From: Ariolimax columbianus
Taxonomy: Eukaryota > Mollusca > Gastropoda > Stylommatophora > Arionidae
Direction of reading: 5' to 3'
Length of the DNA stretch: 64,000 nt
Assembly: GCA_036924085.1 (NCBI GenBank)
Contig: JAVGWX010000008.1
Location: 50,761,019 to 50,825,018, forward strand
Positions 21,190-31,787 of the stretch are shown here, one piece after another. Position 1 is the stretch's first letter. Every line of letters starts with the position of its first letter. The notes beneath the pieces are model-generated. The model had not been told where the DNA came from. It saw only the letters and a list, made by a program, of their open reading frames with translations, and did no database searches. A program made the translations under genes and the position numbers.

Positions 21190-21355
21190 ACAACGCTGGT
21201 AGATCTGGCTAAAGGGCAAGAGGGCGACCGCGAGGCAGGTGGATTGATGACATTAGAGCGATTGTGCAGACACGGGCTCACATTGATCGACGCAACGCAC
21301 TTTACAAAGGACAGATGACCACGACGCTCAACGGCCCAAGTGGAAAGAAAACTAA
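21190..21355 (+). pseudogene. LINE RT C-terminal tail fragment
   Basis: The + strand reads RARGRPRGRWIDDIRAI, then TRAHIDRRNALYKGQMTTT. The RGRPR-x-RWIDDI motif is the conserved basic tail of RTE-like LINE proteins. It differs from Lb, La and Ld, so it is a further family. Confidence 0.6.
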
Positions 21356-21734
21356 CTAACTTTGCTGGTTTAGAAGACCTAGCAGTCTATGTCATAAAGC
21401 AGTAGTGGACAAAAGTGGGCTGACTGATGGATAACGGATAAAGGTATCCGAAAGAAACTTTCAATATCCGTAAAAATTCCTCTCTGAGGCTCTGCTCAGT
21501 TGTATAGTTGGAACAGAATTTGCGTAAGAGTTGATATACCTACAAGGACAAGGACAGGCCTAAACAAACAAAGAGTACTATTTTTACAAAGGAAACAGGC
21601 AAAACAAGATAATTGCCAAGAAAAGTACATAGCAATCAGTAAAAATTCTCTAGTTACATTCTGATGGGGAAGGGGGGAGAAGGTGAGAAAGAGAAGGGAT
21701 TGGATCGTCAAGGAAACATACATTAATGGTTCCC
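21356..21734. other. No recognised feature
   Basis: No gene or known repeat recognised. Confidence 0.35.
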
Positions 21735-23130
21735 AAGAATAGGGAGAGGAATCTAACGTCCGGTTAGGTGTAACATGCTGATCAGGTAATGTGAGTCAGG
21801 GTCAGGTGAAACATGCTGATCAGGTAATGTGAGTCAGGGTCAGGTGAAACATGCTGATCAGGTAATGTGAGTCAGGGTCAGGTGAAACATGCTGATCAGG
21901 TAATGTGAGTCAGGGTCAGGTGAAACATGCTGATCAGGTAATGTGAGTCAGGATCAGGTGAAATATGCTGATCAGACAATGTTAGTTAGGGTCAGGTAAA
22001 CATGCTGATCAGATTATGTAGGTTGGGGTCAGGTAAACATGCTGATCAGATTATGTAAGTTGGGGTCAGGTAAACATGCTGATCAGATTATGTAAGTTGG
22101 GGTCAGGTAAACATGCTGATCAGATTATGTAAGTTAGGGTCAGGTAAACATGCTGATAAGACTATGTTAGTTAGGGTCAGGTAAACATACTGATCAGACT
22201 ATGTTAGTTAGGGTCAGGTAAACATACTGATCAGACTGTGTTAGTTGTGGTCAAGTAAACATATTGATCAGACTATGTTAGTTAGGGTCAGGTAAACATA
22301 CTGATCAGACTGTTTTAGTTGGGGTCAGGTAAACATACTGATCAGACTGTGTTAGTTGGGGTCAAGTAAACATATTGATCAGGTAATGTGAGTCAGGGTC
22401 AGGTAAACATACTGATCAGACTGTGTTAGTTGGGGTCAGGTAAACATACTGATCAGACTGTTTTAGTTGGGGTCAGGTAAACATACTGATCAGACTGTGT
22501 TAGTTAGGGTCAAGTAAACATATTGATCAGACTATATTAGTTAGGGTAAGGTAAACATACTGATCAGACTGTGTTAGTTGGGGTCAGGTAAACATACTGA
22601 TCAGACTGTTTTAGTTGGGGTCAGGTAAACATACTGATCAGACTGTGTTAGTTAGGGTCAAGTAAACATATTGATCAGACTATATTAGTTAGGGTAAGGT
22701 AAACATACTGATCAGACTGTGTTAGTTGGGGTCAGGTAAACATACTGATCAGACTGTTTTAGTTGGGATCAGGTAAACATACTGATCATACTGTGTTAGT
22801 TGGGGTCAAGTAAACATATTGATCATAATATATTAGTTAGGGTCAGGTAAACATACTGATCAGACTGTGTTAGTTGGGGTCAGGTAAACATACTGATCTT
22901 GACACCACCTCATATCCAAGCAGTTCTCCATAGAAACACTCTGTTTTATTGCAGACACACTAGGTGAGGATCGGCATTGTGATCCACTTGGTGGTGAGCT
23001 TACTGAGGAAGATCGCATTACTCAACAGGAGGACTCCTTCTCAAATACACCTCGTGAAATGAGGTAAGCCACTGTAACCTTACACCAAAGAAAGCCATCA
23101 AGAGTACCTAACTCAAGTATAAGAGTCATT
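21735..23130 (+). mobile_element. SINE family D copy inflated by an internal minisatellite
   Basis: The start (GGAATCTAACGTCCGGTTAG) and end (22905-23130, including CTTGACACCACCTCATATCC, GATCGGCATTGTGATCCAC and a short (AAC)n tail) match in order the compact family-D elements at 29460-29815 and 32119-32450. Between them the unit GGTCAGGTAAACATACTGAT, present once in the compact copies, is amplified to about 1.1 kb. Confidence 0.75.
21760..22905. repeat. 37/38-bp minisatellite, about 30 copies
   Basis: The left part has a 38-bp form (GTCAGGTGAAACATGCTGAT + CAGGTAATGTGAGTCAGG). The right part has a 37-bp form (GTCAGGTAAACATACTGATC + AGACTGTGTTAGTTGGG). Variants recur in blocks. TGATCA occurs in almost every unit. 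Confidence 0.95.
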
Positions 23131-23689
23131 AACAACAACAAGAAGCATTTATAACAGCAAAGCCAAGATCTGGGACCGTGTTACAAAATAAATCGACACC
23201 AAACTAGGAGTAACGGAGGTAATGGAATGTCCAAATGACTGGCAAAACCCTAACCAACAAAAACACGGGACATTTATTCTAATCACAAGAGCAGCAACAA
23301 TGAACAGTCTATCCACAGGGCACTCGCGTACCATTCAGGATGTTACAACAAAAACTTTGGTCTGTTAAACCTCTTGACATTATATGGGTCACCACCCCAT
23401 CCCGCCCCACCCGTCCTTTTTCAGTTAGGCGGAAATATCTGCGGTTCAAGTAGATCACGTGCAGGATTGTTGCCTTGTCACCTGTATTTGTCTTTCGCAA
23501 TTCCTGGTCCAAGCTATGGGTTACAAAATTTTCACATTTTCGTCAATTTGCCTTACCTTTGACCTCATAATAGATCAGAGCGTTCCTCGTAATTTCATTT
23601 GTTCTACTCGTTTTAATTTTCTAACCTCGGACTGAAAACTACGGCTCCCATAAGGCGCAGATCAAATAATGAATATACTTACATGATGG
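23131..23689. other. No recognised feature
   Basis: Neither strand shows a convincing gene or repeat family here. Confidence 0.4.
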
Positions 23690-23925
23690 AAGAGAACAAT
23701 ATTAGGACAATAAAAAAGGAAAGACCTAGGAGTTATAATAGATCATACAGGAAAGGCGCGGGAGGAAGTCCAGGTGGCAGTGAAAAAGGCTAATGCAATG
23801 TTGGGCATGATAAAAAGAAACATTTCATAAGAGCAAAGAAGTAATAGTCAAGTTATATAAATCATTAGTCAGACCTAAATTAGAGTACTGTGTTCAGGTG
23901 TGGAGTCCATATAATAGAGTGGATA

Positions 23926-23933
23926 TAAAGAGT

Positions 23934-24020
<87 letters not shown>
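23926..24020. repeat. (TA)n microsatellite inside the Lc coding region
   Basis: It sits between GAGTGGATATAAAGAG and AGAGTGGATTTGTTGG, so a short TA-rich spot within the RT reading frame (with GAGTGGAT duplicated around it) has expanded. Confidence 0.9.
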
Positions 24021-24024
<4 letters not shown>

Positions 24025-24158
24025 TGGATTTGTTGGAAATGGTACAAAGAAGAGCTACACAAATTATTGCGGGGTTTCATAATTATAGTTATGAGGAAAG
24101 ACTACAAAAAACTGGTCTTCAGTGTCTAGAACAAAGACGAATTCGAGGTGACTTAATA

Positions 24159-24941
24159 ATAGTTAACCATCACAAGTGATGAAGACCACTCTCTTTGTTC
24201 AGCCGTGTGGACAGTCGTATATCTTGCTGTGTCCATCCATCACAAGTGATGAAGACCACTCTCTTTGTTCAGCCGTGTGGACAGTCGTATCTCCTGCTGT
24301 GTCCGCTGAAATGGGTGACTTGCGCGGTGATTTGGATTAAAGTGAGGAAGAAACTGCGCCTTTTGTCAACCTCACGCACAGAGCCTAAGCTACCTTTTGC
24401 CAGTGGCAAGACATTCATCGAGACGACTGGAGATAGCATAGGATGCAGATTTTGCCTCAGGTTTACCACCGAAGCCTTTCCGTAAACATTTAACCCGCAG
24501 GGTAGAAAGGTGGGAAGGCATCTAACGCAGTTTGTCGTGCCTTTTCGATAACCACAAGAGGTCGTATGGACAACACTCAGCGTGTGAGTGACTCTGGCAT
24601 CTCTCCCCAGCTGTATTCAGCTCATCATAGTAGCAACTAAAATTCCCACACGCCAAATTCATGAAGGTGAACCGGCAGAACTAACCCGTGAAATACGACA
24701 CAGGTATAAGCATAGTGCCATTCAGCCGGCGTCCAGACCAGGATAAACGGATGGAAGAAATCACAAAAAAAGAACGAAATAACAAGTCCAGACGGAAAAC
24801 AGCACCACGTTTCCGTGAACACAAGTGTAAGTCGTCGACTAGTGTGAATTCCAGGCTAATCCGTGGTCTGGCGGCATCCATAATGATCCAAAACAGTAGA
24901 GAAATGTAGACTCACAGCCAGTTATGGCGCCATCTTTGCCA
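24159..24941. mobile_element. 783-bp insertion of unknown family with 14-bp TSD
   Basis: Flanked by perfect copies of GAGGTGACTTAATA (24145-24158 and 24942-24955). Removing the insert plus one copy restores the Lc reading frame. The left end holds two tandem 70-bp units (CACAAGTGATGAAGACCACT at 24171 and 24241). The right end read on the minus strand starts CTGGCAAAGATGGCGCCATA. No terminal inverted repeats, tRNA boxes or recognisable protein. The long TSD fits reverse-transcriptase-mediated insertion. Confidence 0.75.
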
Positions 24942-25290
24942 GAGGTGACTTAATACGAGTGTATAAAATAATAAATGGAAAGGATAAATTAGACTATACC
25001 AAGTTTTTCAAAGTACAACCGGCTACAAGAACAAGAGGACACAGCTACAAATTGTTTAGAAACAGGTCTAGATTAGGTATTAGGAAATATTTTTTTAGTC
25101 AGAGACTGGTGAATTCTTGGAATGCATTGCAGCAGGATGTAGTGGAAGCAGAGTCAGTTAATGCATTAAAAAATAGTTTGGATGCTCAAAGTATTGTTGG
25201 TATCCGCGGAGTGAAATAAAGTGGTTGTATACAGACTCTGTAGAGCTTTCCAAACTTGAATAACGAAGTTAAGTTAATTGGATGAGACAA

Positions 25291-25549
25291 GACAACGAAC
25301 AACAAAATGCAAACAAGTTCAACTATGGTTTAAGTCAAAGCTTTAATGCTAAATAATATTTCCCCAAGTTGATCGTGGAGCCCCTAAGGAGAACAGAAAG
25401 GAATCAGTGCATCTTCATGTAAAAGAGACAAATGAGAGAGCTATATATGCGACTAGCGACCTTATTGTGTAAAACAAATTGTTTCAGAAGCCCCCCAATG
25501 CAAAAAATGCGTTCCTGCAGAATTCCTAAAGGAAATCAACAGTTGTAAT
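25291..25549. other. No recognised feature
   Basis: No gene or repeat family is recognised between the Lc and Lf copies. Confidence 0.35.
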
Positions 25550-26300
25550 GGCGCTATGCTCTGGCTGGAGTGACAAAACAGGACAAGCAAGCAAAACCAA
25601 AATCGTTTTTTGTAGATCATTCATTTGTTTTATTTTGATATTTTTGCGTGATGAGCATTATATAACACAGAAATCTATCATGTATGGAAGCGAGACTTGG
25701 ATCACTTACATTAAGCAGGGACGGTGGCTCAACACCTTTCACATGAGGTGTCTACGGCGAATATTGATGATTGTGTGGCATATAATGTGGTCTTACAGTG
25801 AAGTAACACTCACCCTATGTACTCGTTGTTGAGTCAGCGACGTCTTCGGTGGCTGTGGCATGTTTACCGCATGGAAGATGAGAGGCTGCTAAACGATATC
25901 CTCTATCGACAGCTAGCTATTGTAGTTAGAATAATAGGCCGTCCCACGCTGCGAATCAAGGACGTATGCAAGTGGGACATGAAGTTATGCGACTTCCCAA
26001 CCGAGGGCTGGAAAATGATTGCTCAGGATCAAGCTGTTATGTGACAGTCAGCTGGATGGGGCACAGTGGCTGCTGATGCCTTCTGGCAAGAGAGAAAAGA
26101 TCAAGACTTAAGGGATGAAGGAACACTCCGGCAAGCCAGCCTCCTCATCATGGTTGTACAATCTGTGGCAAGGAATGTCACTCGCGGATCGGCCTTTACA
26201 GCCATAGCAAACAGTGTCGAAATAGACAGAGCTGGACAAAACTCACAGGGCGCCAGGCGCATGGTTTTCAGAGACGGAAACGTCAATAATGATACATAAC
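25550..26300 (+). mobile_element. LINE family Lf 3' part, unexpanded
   Basis: Encodes in pieces the post-RT region: YGSETWITYIKQGRWLNTFH, then in another frame MYSLLSQRRLRWLWHVYRME, IIGRPTLRIKDVCKWDMK and ESW-like sequence. After a stop come RQASLLIMVVQSVARNVTR and the terminal DRAGQNSQGARRMVF. The same order recurs at 32477-33657. In this copy the terminal DRAGQNSQ segment occurs once. Confidence 0.75.
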
Positions 26301-26469
26301 AAAATAAAAATGTGACAATTACTTATAAATCATGTCGTGTATACGACGGGAATCGGTTTACCATGAGTACAATGTAAGTAGCATGTCATTTTCAGAACGT
26401 CGTCCTCACAACTGCCAATCTATTCGGCTGTTATGAATTTTTTGGCAGGTGTGATGCACGTTACGTTGT

Positions 26470-26640
26470 CATTCTTCTTCTTCTTCTTCTTCTTCTGTGC
26501 TCGTTTTCCCGCTACGAAGCCCGGAACAGGGCTTTGCAAGTAGCAGGATGTAGTCCGGAGAACGCAATGCGCTGTGTCTAGTTTACAGCTTGGCTGTGTA
26601 ATTTGCACCTTTCGGTCCGACACATCCGTCTTCGCAGAAC
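26470..26640 (-). mobile_element. SINE family C 3' part
   Basis: CTACGAAGCCCGGAACAGGG, GTAGCAGGATGTAGTCCGGA, GTTTACAGCTTGGCTG and GCACCTTTCGGTCCGACACA match the 3' module of family C in reverse. Preceded by a (TTC)n run. Confidence 0.75.
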
Positions 26641-26770
26641 GTTGTCGTTATTTTCCGTATTAGGAGAAGCGATCGTACAAGAAAAAAACCGTCTGCCAAA
26701 CTGGACAGGGCGGGATTGGTCCTCGGTGAGTTGGGATCGTGAAACCGAGCGAGTTCCAAGTATTAAGCTC
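26640..26770 (-). mobile_element. SINE family B fragment
   Basis: AAAAAACCGTCTGCCAAACT and GGGATCGTGAAACCGAGCGAG are the reverse complement of blocks in the 6400 copy. It abuts the SINE-C fragment directly. Confidence 0.65.
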
Positions 26771-26779
26771 CAGCATATT

Positions 26780-27085
26780 ATCTAAAGAGAGAATTATAAT
26801 TGTTGTAACTGCGGATGAGTACCACGTGCTATTTTGTATAATTAGTAAGTCAACGTTCTCCTACTCCTTAAAAGAAAATCCAATATGGTTGAAAAAGATA
26901 GTCCACTGAAAAATGAAACGTTTTGCATTACTGTTTAGTGAGTTCGTGTATGTTAACATTCATCCAATTGGTTCCCAGGACATGCAGAAAGTGGCCCCTT
27001 TTTCTGTCATTACATCTGGTAAGAGGAGACTAATGAAGACTGTGACAACCATTGCAATACGGCATAGCAAATGAGTGGAATCAGG
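26780..27085. other. No recognised feature
   Basis: AT-rich, no ORF of note. Confidence 0.35.
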
Positions 27086-27087
27086 CT

Positions 27088-27690
27088 TTCCTAAAATTCA
27101 ATGTTGGACCTGTGCAGGATTTCCTAAAAGTCGGTTATGGTAAGCTAAATACAGTGTGGGCCCTGTGCAGGATTTCCTAAAAGTCGATTATGGTAAGCTA
27201 AATACAGTGTGGGCCCTGTGTAGGCTTTCCTAAAAGTCGGTTAGGGTGAGCTAAATACAGTGTGGGCCCTGTGTAGGCTTTCCTAAAAGTCGGTTAGGGT
27301 GAGCTAAATACAGTGTGGGCCCTGTGCAGGATTTCCTAAAAGTCGGTTATGGTAAGCTAAATACAGTGTGGGCCCTGTGCAGGATTTCCTAAAAGCCGGT
27401 TATGGTAAGCTAAATACAGTGTGGGACCTGTGCAGGATTTCCTAAAAGTCGGTTATGGTAAGCTAAATACAGTGTGGGCCCTGTGCAGGATTTCCTAAAA
27501 GCCGGTTATGGTAAGCTAAATACAGTGTGGGACCTGTGTAGGCTTTCCTAAAAGTCGGTTATGGTAAGCTAAATACAGTGTGGGCCCTGTGCAGGATTTC
27601 CTAAAAGCCGGTTATGGTAAGCTAAATACAGTGTGGGACCTGTGTAGGCTTTCCTAAAAGTCGGTTATGGTAAGCTAAATACAGTATTTG
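27088..27690. repeat. 53-bp minisatellite, about 11 copies
   Basis: The monomer contains CCTAAAAGTCGGTTATGGTA, AGCTAAATACAGTGTGGG and CCCTGTGCAGGATTT, with a period of exactly 53 (27123, 27176). Variant pairs (GTCGG/GCCGG, GCAGGATTT/GTAGGCTTT) alternate toward the right end, hinting at a 106-bp dimer. Confidence 0.95.
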
Positions 27691-27694
27691 ACCT

Positions 27695-28040
27695 TTGCTT
27701 CAACAAATGTAGCGACGGACAGAGGTTAAGTTAACATAATTTTATTTCAATAAATTTTAACGGTCATTTTTTTTTTCTTTTTTACTTTCGTTATCTCGAG
27801 TCGATACAGAGCTTCGTCAAAGTGTTGCCAGAGCCGAAACGGGTAGCAAGGAATAGCAACACTGTAAACCTACAATAAGTGTCATAAGAGGGGACTTAGG
27901 AGGTTTGGGTATGGGACTGGTTACCTCATACTACAAAAACTTTAAGGCACAAGAACATCAAATACGTACAAGTCAGCTAGTAAGAAAATTCAACTCAATC
28001 ATCCAAGAAAGAAAAACGGTCGTCTGTCTAGAATTCGAAT
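27695..28040. other. No recognised feature
   Basis: A poly(T) run at about 27768-27785; otherwise nothing recognised. Confidence 0.4.
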
Positions 28041-28042
28041 GG

Positions 28043-28285
28043 GGACGGCGTGGGCTAGTGGTTAAGTGACACGACTTACAACCACAAGGTGCTGGGCTCG
28101 ATCTCCATCACAGTACCGGCCGTTACCCTGGGAAAGAAAACCTTAAAAAATGCAGACCCTTACATAACATGCATGCTGAAGTCGGATGCACTGGGCCGAA
28201 AGGCGCAAAATAAAAACCACAGTGTAACGCACACCGCCTTGGGGAATAGAGAAATGATGCGAACGAAAACAAAATAAAAATTTGT
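28043..28285 (+). mobile_element. SINE family A, copy 3
   Basis: GGGACGGCGTGGGCTAGTGG head, B box GCTCGATCTCC (degraded), body and A-rich tail as in copies 1 and 2. Confidence 0.85.
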
Positions 28286-28424
28286 TTAAATTAAAATTCT
28301 AATATCACGGATGCAGAAAAAGGCGCAATAATCTGCATCGATGCCTTAACTGTTTATTTTAGGACATGAAGGAAACAGGAGACGTGGACAATGCTGGAAC
28401 GGATGGCCTAGGAGACAGGAGCAC

Positions 28425-29025
28425 TTGCCACGTATTTGCCACCAACTCCAAAGACACCAACAAACTACCCTGTTCCGCCACCAACTCCAAAGACACCAAC
28501 AAACTACCCTGTTTCCCCACCAACTCCAAAGACACCAACAAACTAATCTGTTCCGCCACCAACTCCAAAGACACCAACAAACTACCCTGTTCCCCCACGA
28601 ACTCCAAAGACACCAACAAACTACCCTGTTCCCCCACCAACTCCAAAGACACCAACAAACTAATCTGTTCCGCCACCAACTCCAAAGACACCAACAAACT
28701 AATCTGTTCCGCCACCAACTCCAAAGACACCAACAAACTACCCTGTTCCCCCACGAACTCCAAAGACACCAACAAACTACCCTGTTCCCCCACCAACTCC
28801 AAAGACACCAACAAACTAATCTGTTCCGCCACCAACTCCAAAGACACCAACAAACTACCCTGTTCCCCCACCAACTCCAAAGACACCAACAAACTAATCT
28901 GTTCCGCCACCAACTCCAAAGACACCAACAAACTACCCTGTTCCCCCACGAACTCCAAAGACACCAACAAACTACCCTGTTCCGCCACCAACTCTAATGA
29001 CACCAACAAACTGCCCTGTACCGCC
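28425..29025. repeat. 39-bp minisatellite, about 15 copies
   Basis: Monomer CCACCAACTCCAAAGACACC + AACAAACTACCCTGTTCCG. Being 13 codons long, it keeps several frames open (TNSKDTNKLPCSA; HQLQRHQQTTLFR). Two main variants (ACCCTGTTCC, ATCTGTTCC) alternate in a block pattern. Confidence 0.95.
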
Positions 29026-29290
29026 TGAGAATAGGGCACTGTATACTGTTAGGTCACCTCTACTGGCTCAAGATACCCATAAAAACTAGTGCCCATGTCC
29101 AACCGGAAATCAGACCCCTGAACATGTTCTACAAGACTGCCCACCCGGCAAAGACCTACGACGCCAAATATGACCAGAGAGGGTGGAACTGCGTCACAAG
29201 CTATTAGGCTGCCGCACAGACCTGGAAAAAAACCGAGCTTCGTCTTTTCGACGGGACTGCAGATCAGATCTAGCATGACTAAATACATGA
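28425..29290 (+). mobile_element. LINE family Le C-terminal region containing an expanded minisatellite
   Basis: Downstream of the array, 29010-29290 encodes a decayed Le tail: HQQTALYRLRIGHC, LLGHLYWLKI, then a degraded Cys/His stretch. Intact relatives at 35655-35936 and 38726-39091 show RLRTGxxRLxxHLFxKLKI followed by C-x-C-G-T-G and a downstream H/C pair. The minisatellite lies exactly where those relatives have a single KRNQQTTLFRLRTG-type segment. Confidence 0.75.
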
Positions 29291-29459
29291 GCGCAGAAGA
29301 GATCCAGTGAAGCAGGGACAGGTGCCCAATTTACTGATTCCTCATTCATTCATCATTTTGCTTCTATGTGAAGCATGAGCGAATACTGCAGCTGGCACTT
29401 CTTAAAGGAAGCCTGTTTCCGAGCATTTACGACCAATCACCTTTTCGATCCAATGTGAG

Positions 29460-29815
29460 GCACAAATTTTAACTGATGCTGGTTTGGGAGGAAGACTAAC
29501 GTCTGACCAGACATGTTAGTCAAGGTCAGGCAAAACATACTGGCCAAGACCCTTACCTCTGCTTCCAAGTAGCCCTCCCTGGAAACGGGCTGTTTTCATG
29601 GCAGCCTGGCTAATGAGGTGAGGGATCGACGTGATCCCCGTAGTAGTTAGTGACACGCAGATGACACCAGGCATAGCACAACCACCTGGACGACCCCGGT
29701 CCACCTTCATCAGTACACTCGGAATGTGAGGAAAGCTACTGGAACCCGTCACTTAACGTTCTCTTCAGGGCGCACAAAAGAGTAACCTACTCATTGTGGG
29801 CATTCGCAAATAACA
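29460..29815 (+). mobile_element. SINE family D, compact copy
   Basis: Runs from GAAGACTAACGTCTGACCAG through GGTCAGGCAAAACATACTGG, CCAAGACCCTTACCTCTGCT, GATCGACGTGATCC and CATTGTGGGCATTCGCAAAT to an (AAC)n tail. A single copy of the unit expanded at 21760 is present. Confidence 0.75.
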
Positions 29816-30004
29816 ACAACTGATGCTAATCCCTTCACGGGATCCGAGCTTATCCAGTGCCAAATTATAATGACAATGACTTGATTTTTAAATGATGAGG
29901 TAGCCAGTCACAGCATAAGCTTTTTTTAGTCTTTTTACGACATTGCTTGGGATTTTCTTGCGTAGTCCTGGAAAGGGTTGAGCATTAAACAACCAAAGGG
30001 CTAT

Positions 30005-30248
30005 CAGGCGTTTTTTTTGTGTTCGCCTTATTTCTCTTTTCCCCAAGGAGGTGTGCGTTGCTCTGCGGTTTTTATTTTGCGCCTGTCGGCTCAGTGCACC
30101 CGACTTCGCCATTCATTTTATGTAAGTGTCTGCTTCCTCCATTTTCTAAGGGTTTGCTTCCCCGGGGTAACGGCCGGTGCTGTGGTGGGGAACCCAGCAA
30201 CTATGGGTTGTGTGTCGTCCCCATTAACCACTAGACCACGACGTCCCA
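30005..30248 (-). mobile_element. SINE family A, copy 4
   Basis: Reverse orientation: poly(T) at 30010, then CGCCTTATTTCTCTTTTCCC, GCGCCTGTCGGCTCAGTGCA, GCTTCCCCGGGGTAACGGCC and ending CCATTAACCACTAGACCACG. The B box is disrupted. Confidence 0.85.
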
Positions 30249-30839
30249 TGTAAGACGTATGAAGAAGACTAGTGCAGGAGCATAAAATCAGCAAGTATTG
30301 TGGTCTATTTACAACAATGTTTGGTTTAATATAAGGGTATCCTGTATCAATGGCTAGAGTTCTAACTTATTGATCCATCGTGCTTATTTAGTTAAATTGT
30401 TTACAATTCAATCTGTCTATACGCACCAGTAGCCTATCCTAAAGTACATATTTATACCTTTGATCTGCAATGCAATTAAAACACATTACAATTATGACAA
30501 TGCTTTCATTTAATCGCCTGCCGTCATTTTTTATGTTTATCTGGCCTTACGAAACGAAGTTAAACGATAGATAAAGTTCGTCTAAACGAAATCGCGCAAA
30601 CGTCATTCTTAAACTCTCTAAGTTTTTGTTGGGCTAAATCAACCGCCACATAAATGAGACAAAAAACCAATGTGAGTTTGTTCTGCTTTGGGTAGCCATC
30701 TTGTTTGAAAGAAAAAGGCCTATATCTTTCCCTCTTATTCCAAGGAAAACAAGTTATTTACTGTATTTTTGTTGTATCTTCTACTTTTACGTTCGTTTGA
30801 ACAGAACATTGTGATGATGTGTCGTAATTACAGCGAGAC
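30249..30839. other. No recognised feature
   Basis: AT-rich sequence. No gene, tandem repeat or recognised family. Confidence 0.4.
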
Positions 30840-31030
30840 TACGATATCTACGCCTTTCTGTCCACATATCCGATTTCAGCTGGCTTTTTTGGGGGAACAG
30901 AGTTTGCCTTCCGACTGCAATCCCTATTCTCTAAGCCAGACTATACTAGTGCAGCCTGGGCCTCTGCTTGGAGGCGAAATGGGGTCTTGGTCAGCTCTGG
31001 TTTGTTGACCCTGGTGCAAGCAGCTATCTA
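30840..31030 (-). mobile_element. SINE family C, diverged
   Basis: TCCGATTTCAGCTGGC, TCCCTATTCTCTAAGCCAGA, GGTCTTGGTCAGCTCTGGTT and AGCTATCTAAGAGTCGCTGG follow the order of family C in reverse. Its head end merges into the 43-bp array. Confidence 0.6.
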
Positions 31031-31550
31031 AGAGTCGCTGGCTGCTGTTAGCTCATTCCCTGTGCTGTAGCTACGAGTCGTTGGCTGCTGTCAACTAATT
31101 CACTGTGCTGTAGCTACGAGTCGCTGGCTGCTGTCAACTCATTCACTGTGCTGTAGCTACGAGTCGCTGGCTGCTGTCAACTCATTCACTGTGCTGTAGC
31201 TACGAGTCGCTGGCTGCTGTCAACTCATTCACTGTGCTGTAGCTACGAGTCGCTGGCTGCTGTCAACTCATTCACTGTGCTGTAGCTACGAGTCGCTGGC
31301 TGCTGTCAACTCATTCACTGTGCTGTAGCTACGAGTCGCTGGCTGCTGTCAACTCATTCACTGTGCTGTAGCTACGAGTCGCTGGCTGCTGTCAACTCAT
31401 TCACTGTGCTGTAGCTACGAGTCGCTGGCTGCTGTCAACTCATTCACTGTGCTGTAGCTACGAGTCGCTGACTGCTGTCAACTCATTCACTGTGCTGTAG
31501 CTACGAGTCGCTGGCTGCTGTCAACTCATTCACTGTGCTACATTTCCGAC
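31030..31550. repeat. 43-bp minisatellite, about 12 copies
   Basis: Monomer CTACGAGTCGCTGGCTGCTG + TCAACTCATTCACTGTGCTG + TAG, very homogeneous. It directly continues the head end of the adjacent SINE-C, whose GCTATCTAAGAGTCGCTGGC is the first diverged unit. Confidence 0.95.
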
Positions 31551-31574
31551 TCCATTCTTTTGTATCATGTTCAG

Positions 31575-31580
31575 TTTATT
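31575..31580 (-). promoter_or_regulatory. Possible poly(A) signal for the candidate terminal exon
   Basis: AATAAA on the minus strand about 208 nt after the stop of the candidate exon at 31788-31885. It could be chance in AT-rich DNA. Confidence 0.25.
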
Positions 31581-31787
31581 GTTTCTAGAACTATCTTTCA
31601 AATTCAGAAGGACAGTCCATACTTGGCATTGTTTTGATTTGTGCAAGTGGCACAGCAGTAACCATTGGAGATGCTTCTATTCTGTAGACTATGCAGAAAA
31701 AAAAACTCGCCTTGAGGTCTTCCACGTGCAAAACCAACAATGCATCCTGACAGAATCTAGTCCCAAACACTGAGGTCATCCAACTGA

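Larger units (their letters stand above)
23690..25290 (+). mobile_element. LINE family Lc, 5'-truncated, split by an insertion
   Basis: The RT 3' half (AMLGMIKRN, YCVQVWSPYNRVD, RRATQIIAGFHNYSYEERL) runs 23690-24158. It is interrupted at 24159-24941 and resumes at 24956 with RVYKIINGKDKLDYTKFFKV and [16 protein letters not shown] to a stop at about 25219. The terminal GTATACAGACTCTGTAGAGC block and GAAGTTAAGTTAA end follow. A long (TA)n run interrupts the coding part at 23926-24020. Confidence 0.85.

Noticed and set aside
24195..24485. 96-codon ORF in the 783-bp insertion as its encoded protein
   Set aside because: It begins inside the duplicated 70-bp units and has no recognisable domain; the other strand also has open frames.
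28359..29039. Repeat proteins such as the LLVSLELV or TNSKDTNKLPC type
   Set aside because: Explained by the 39-bp amplification of a LINE segment; no frame extends into a domain.
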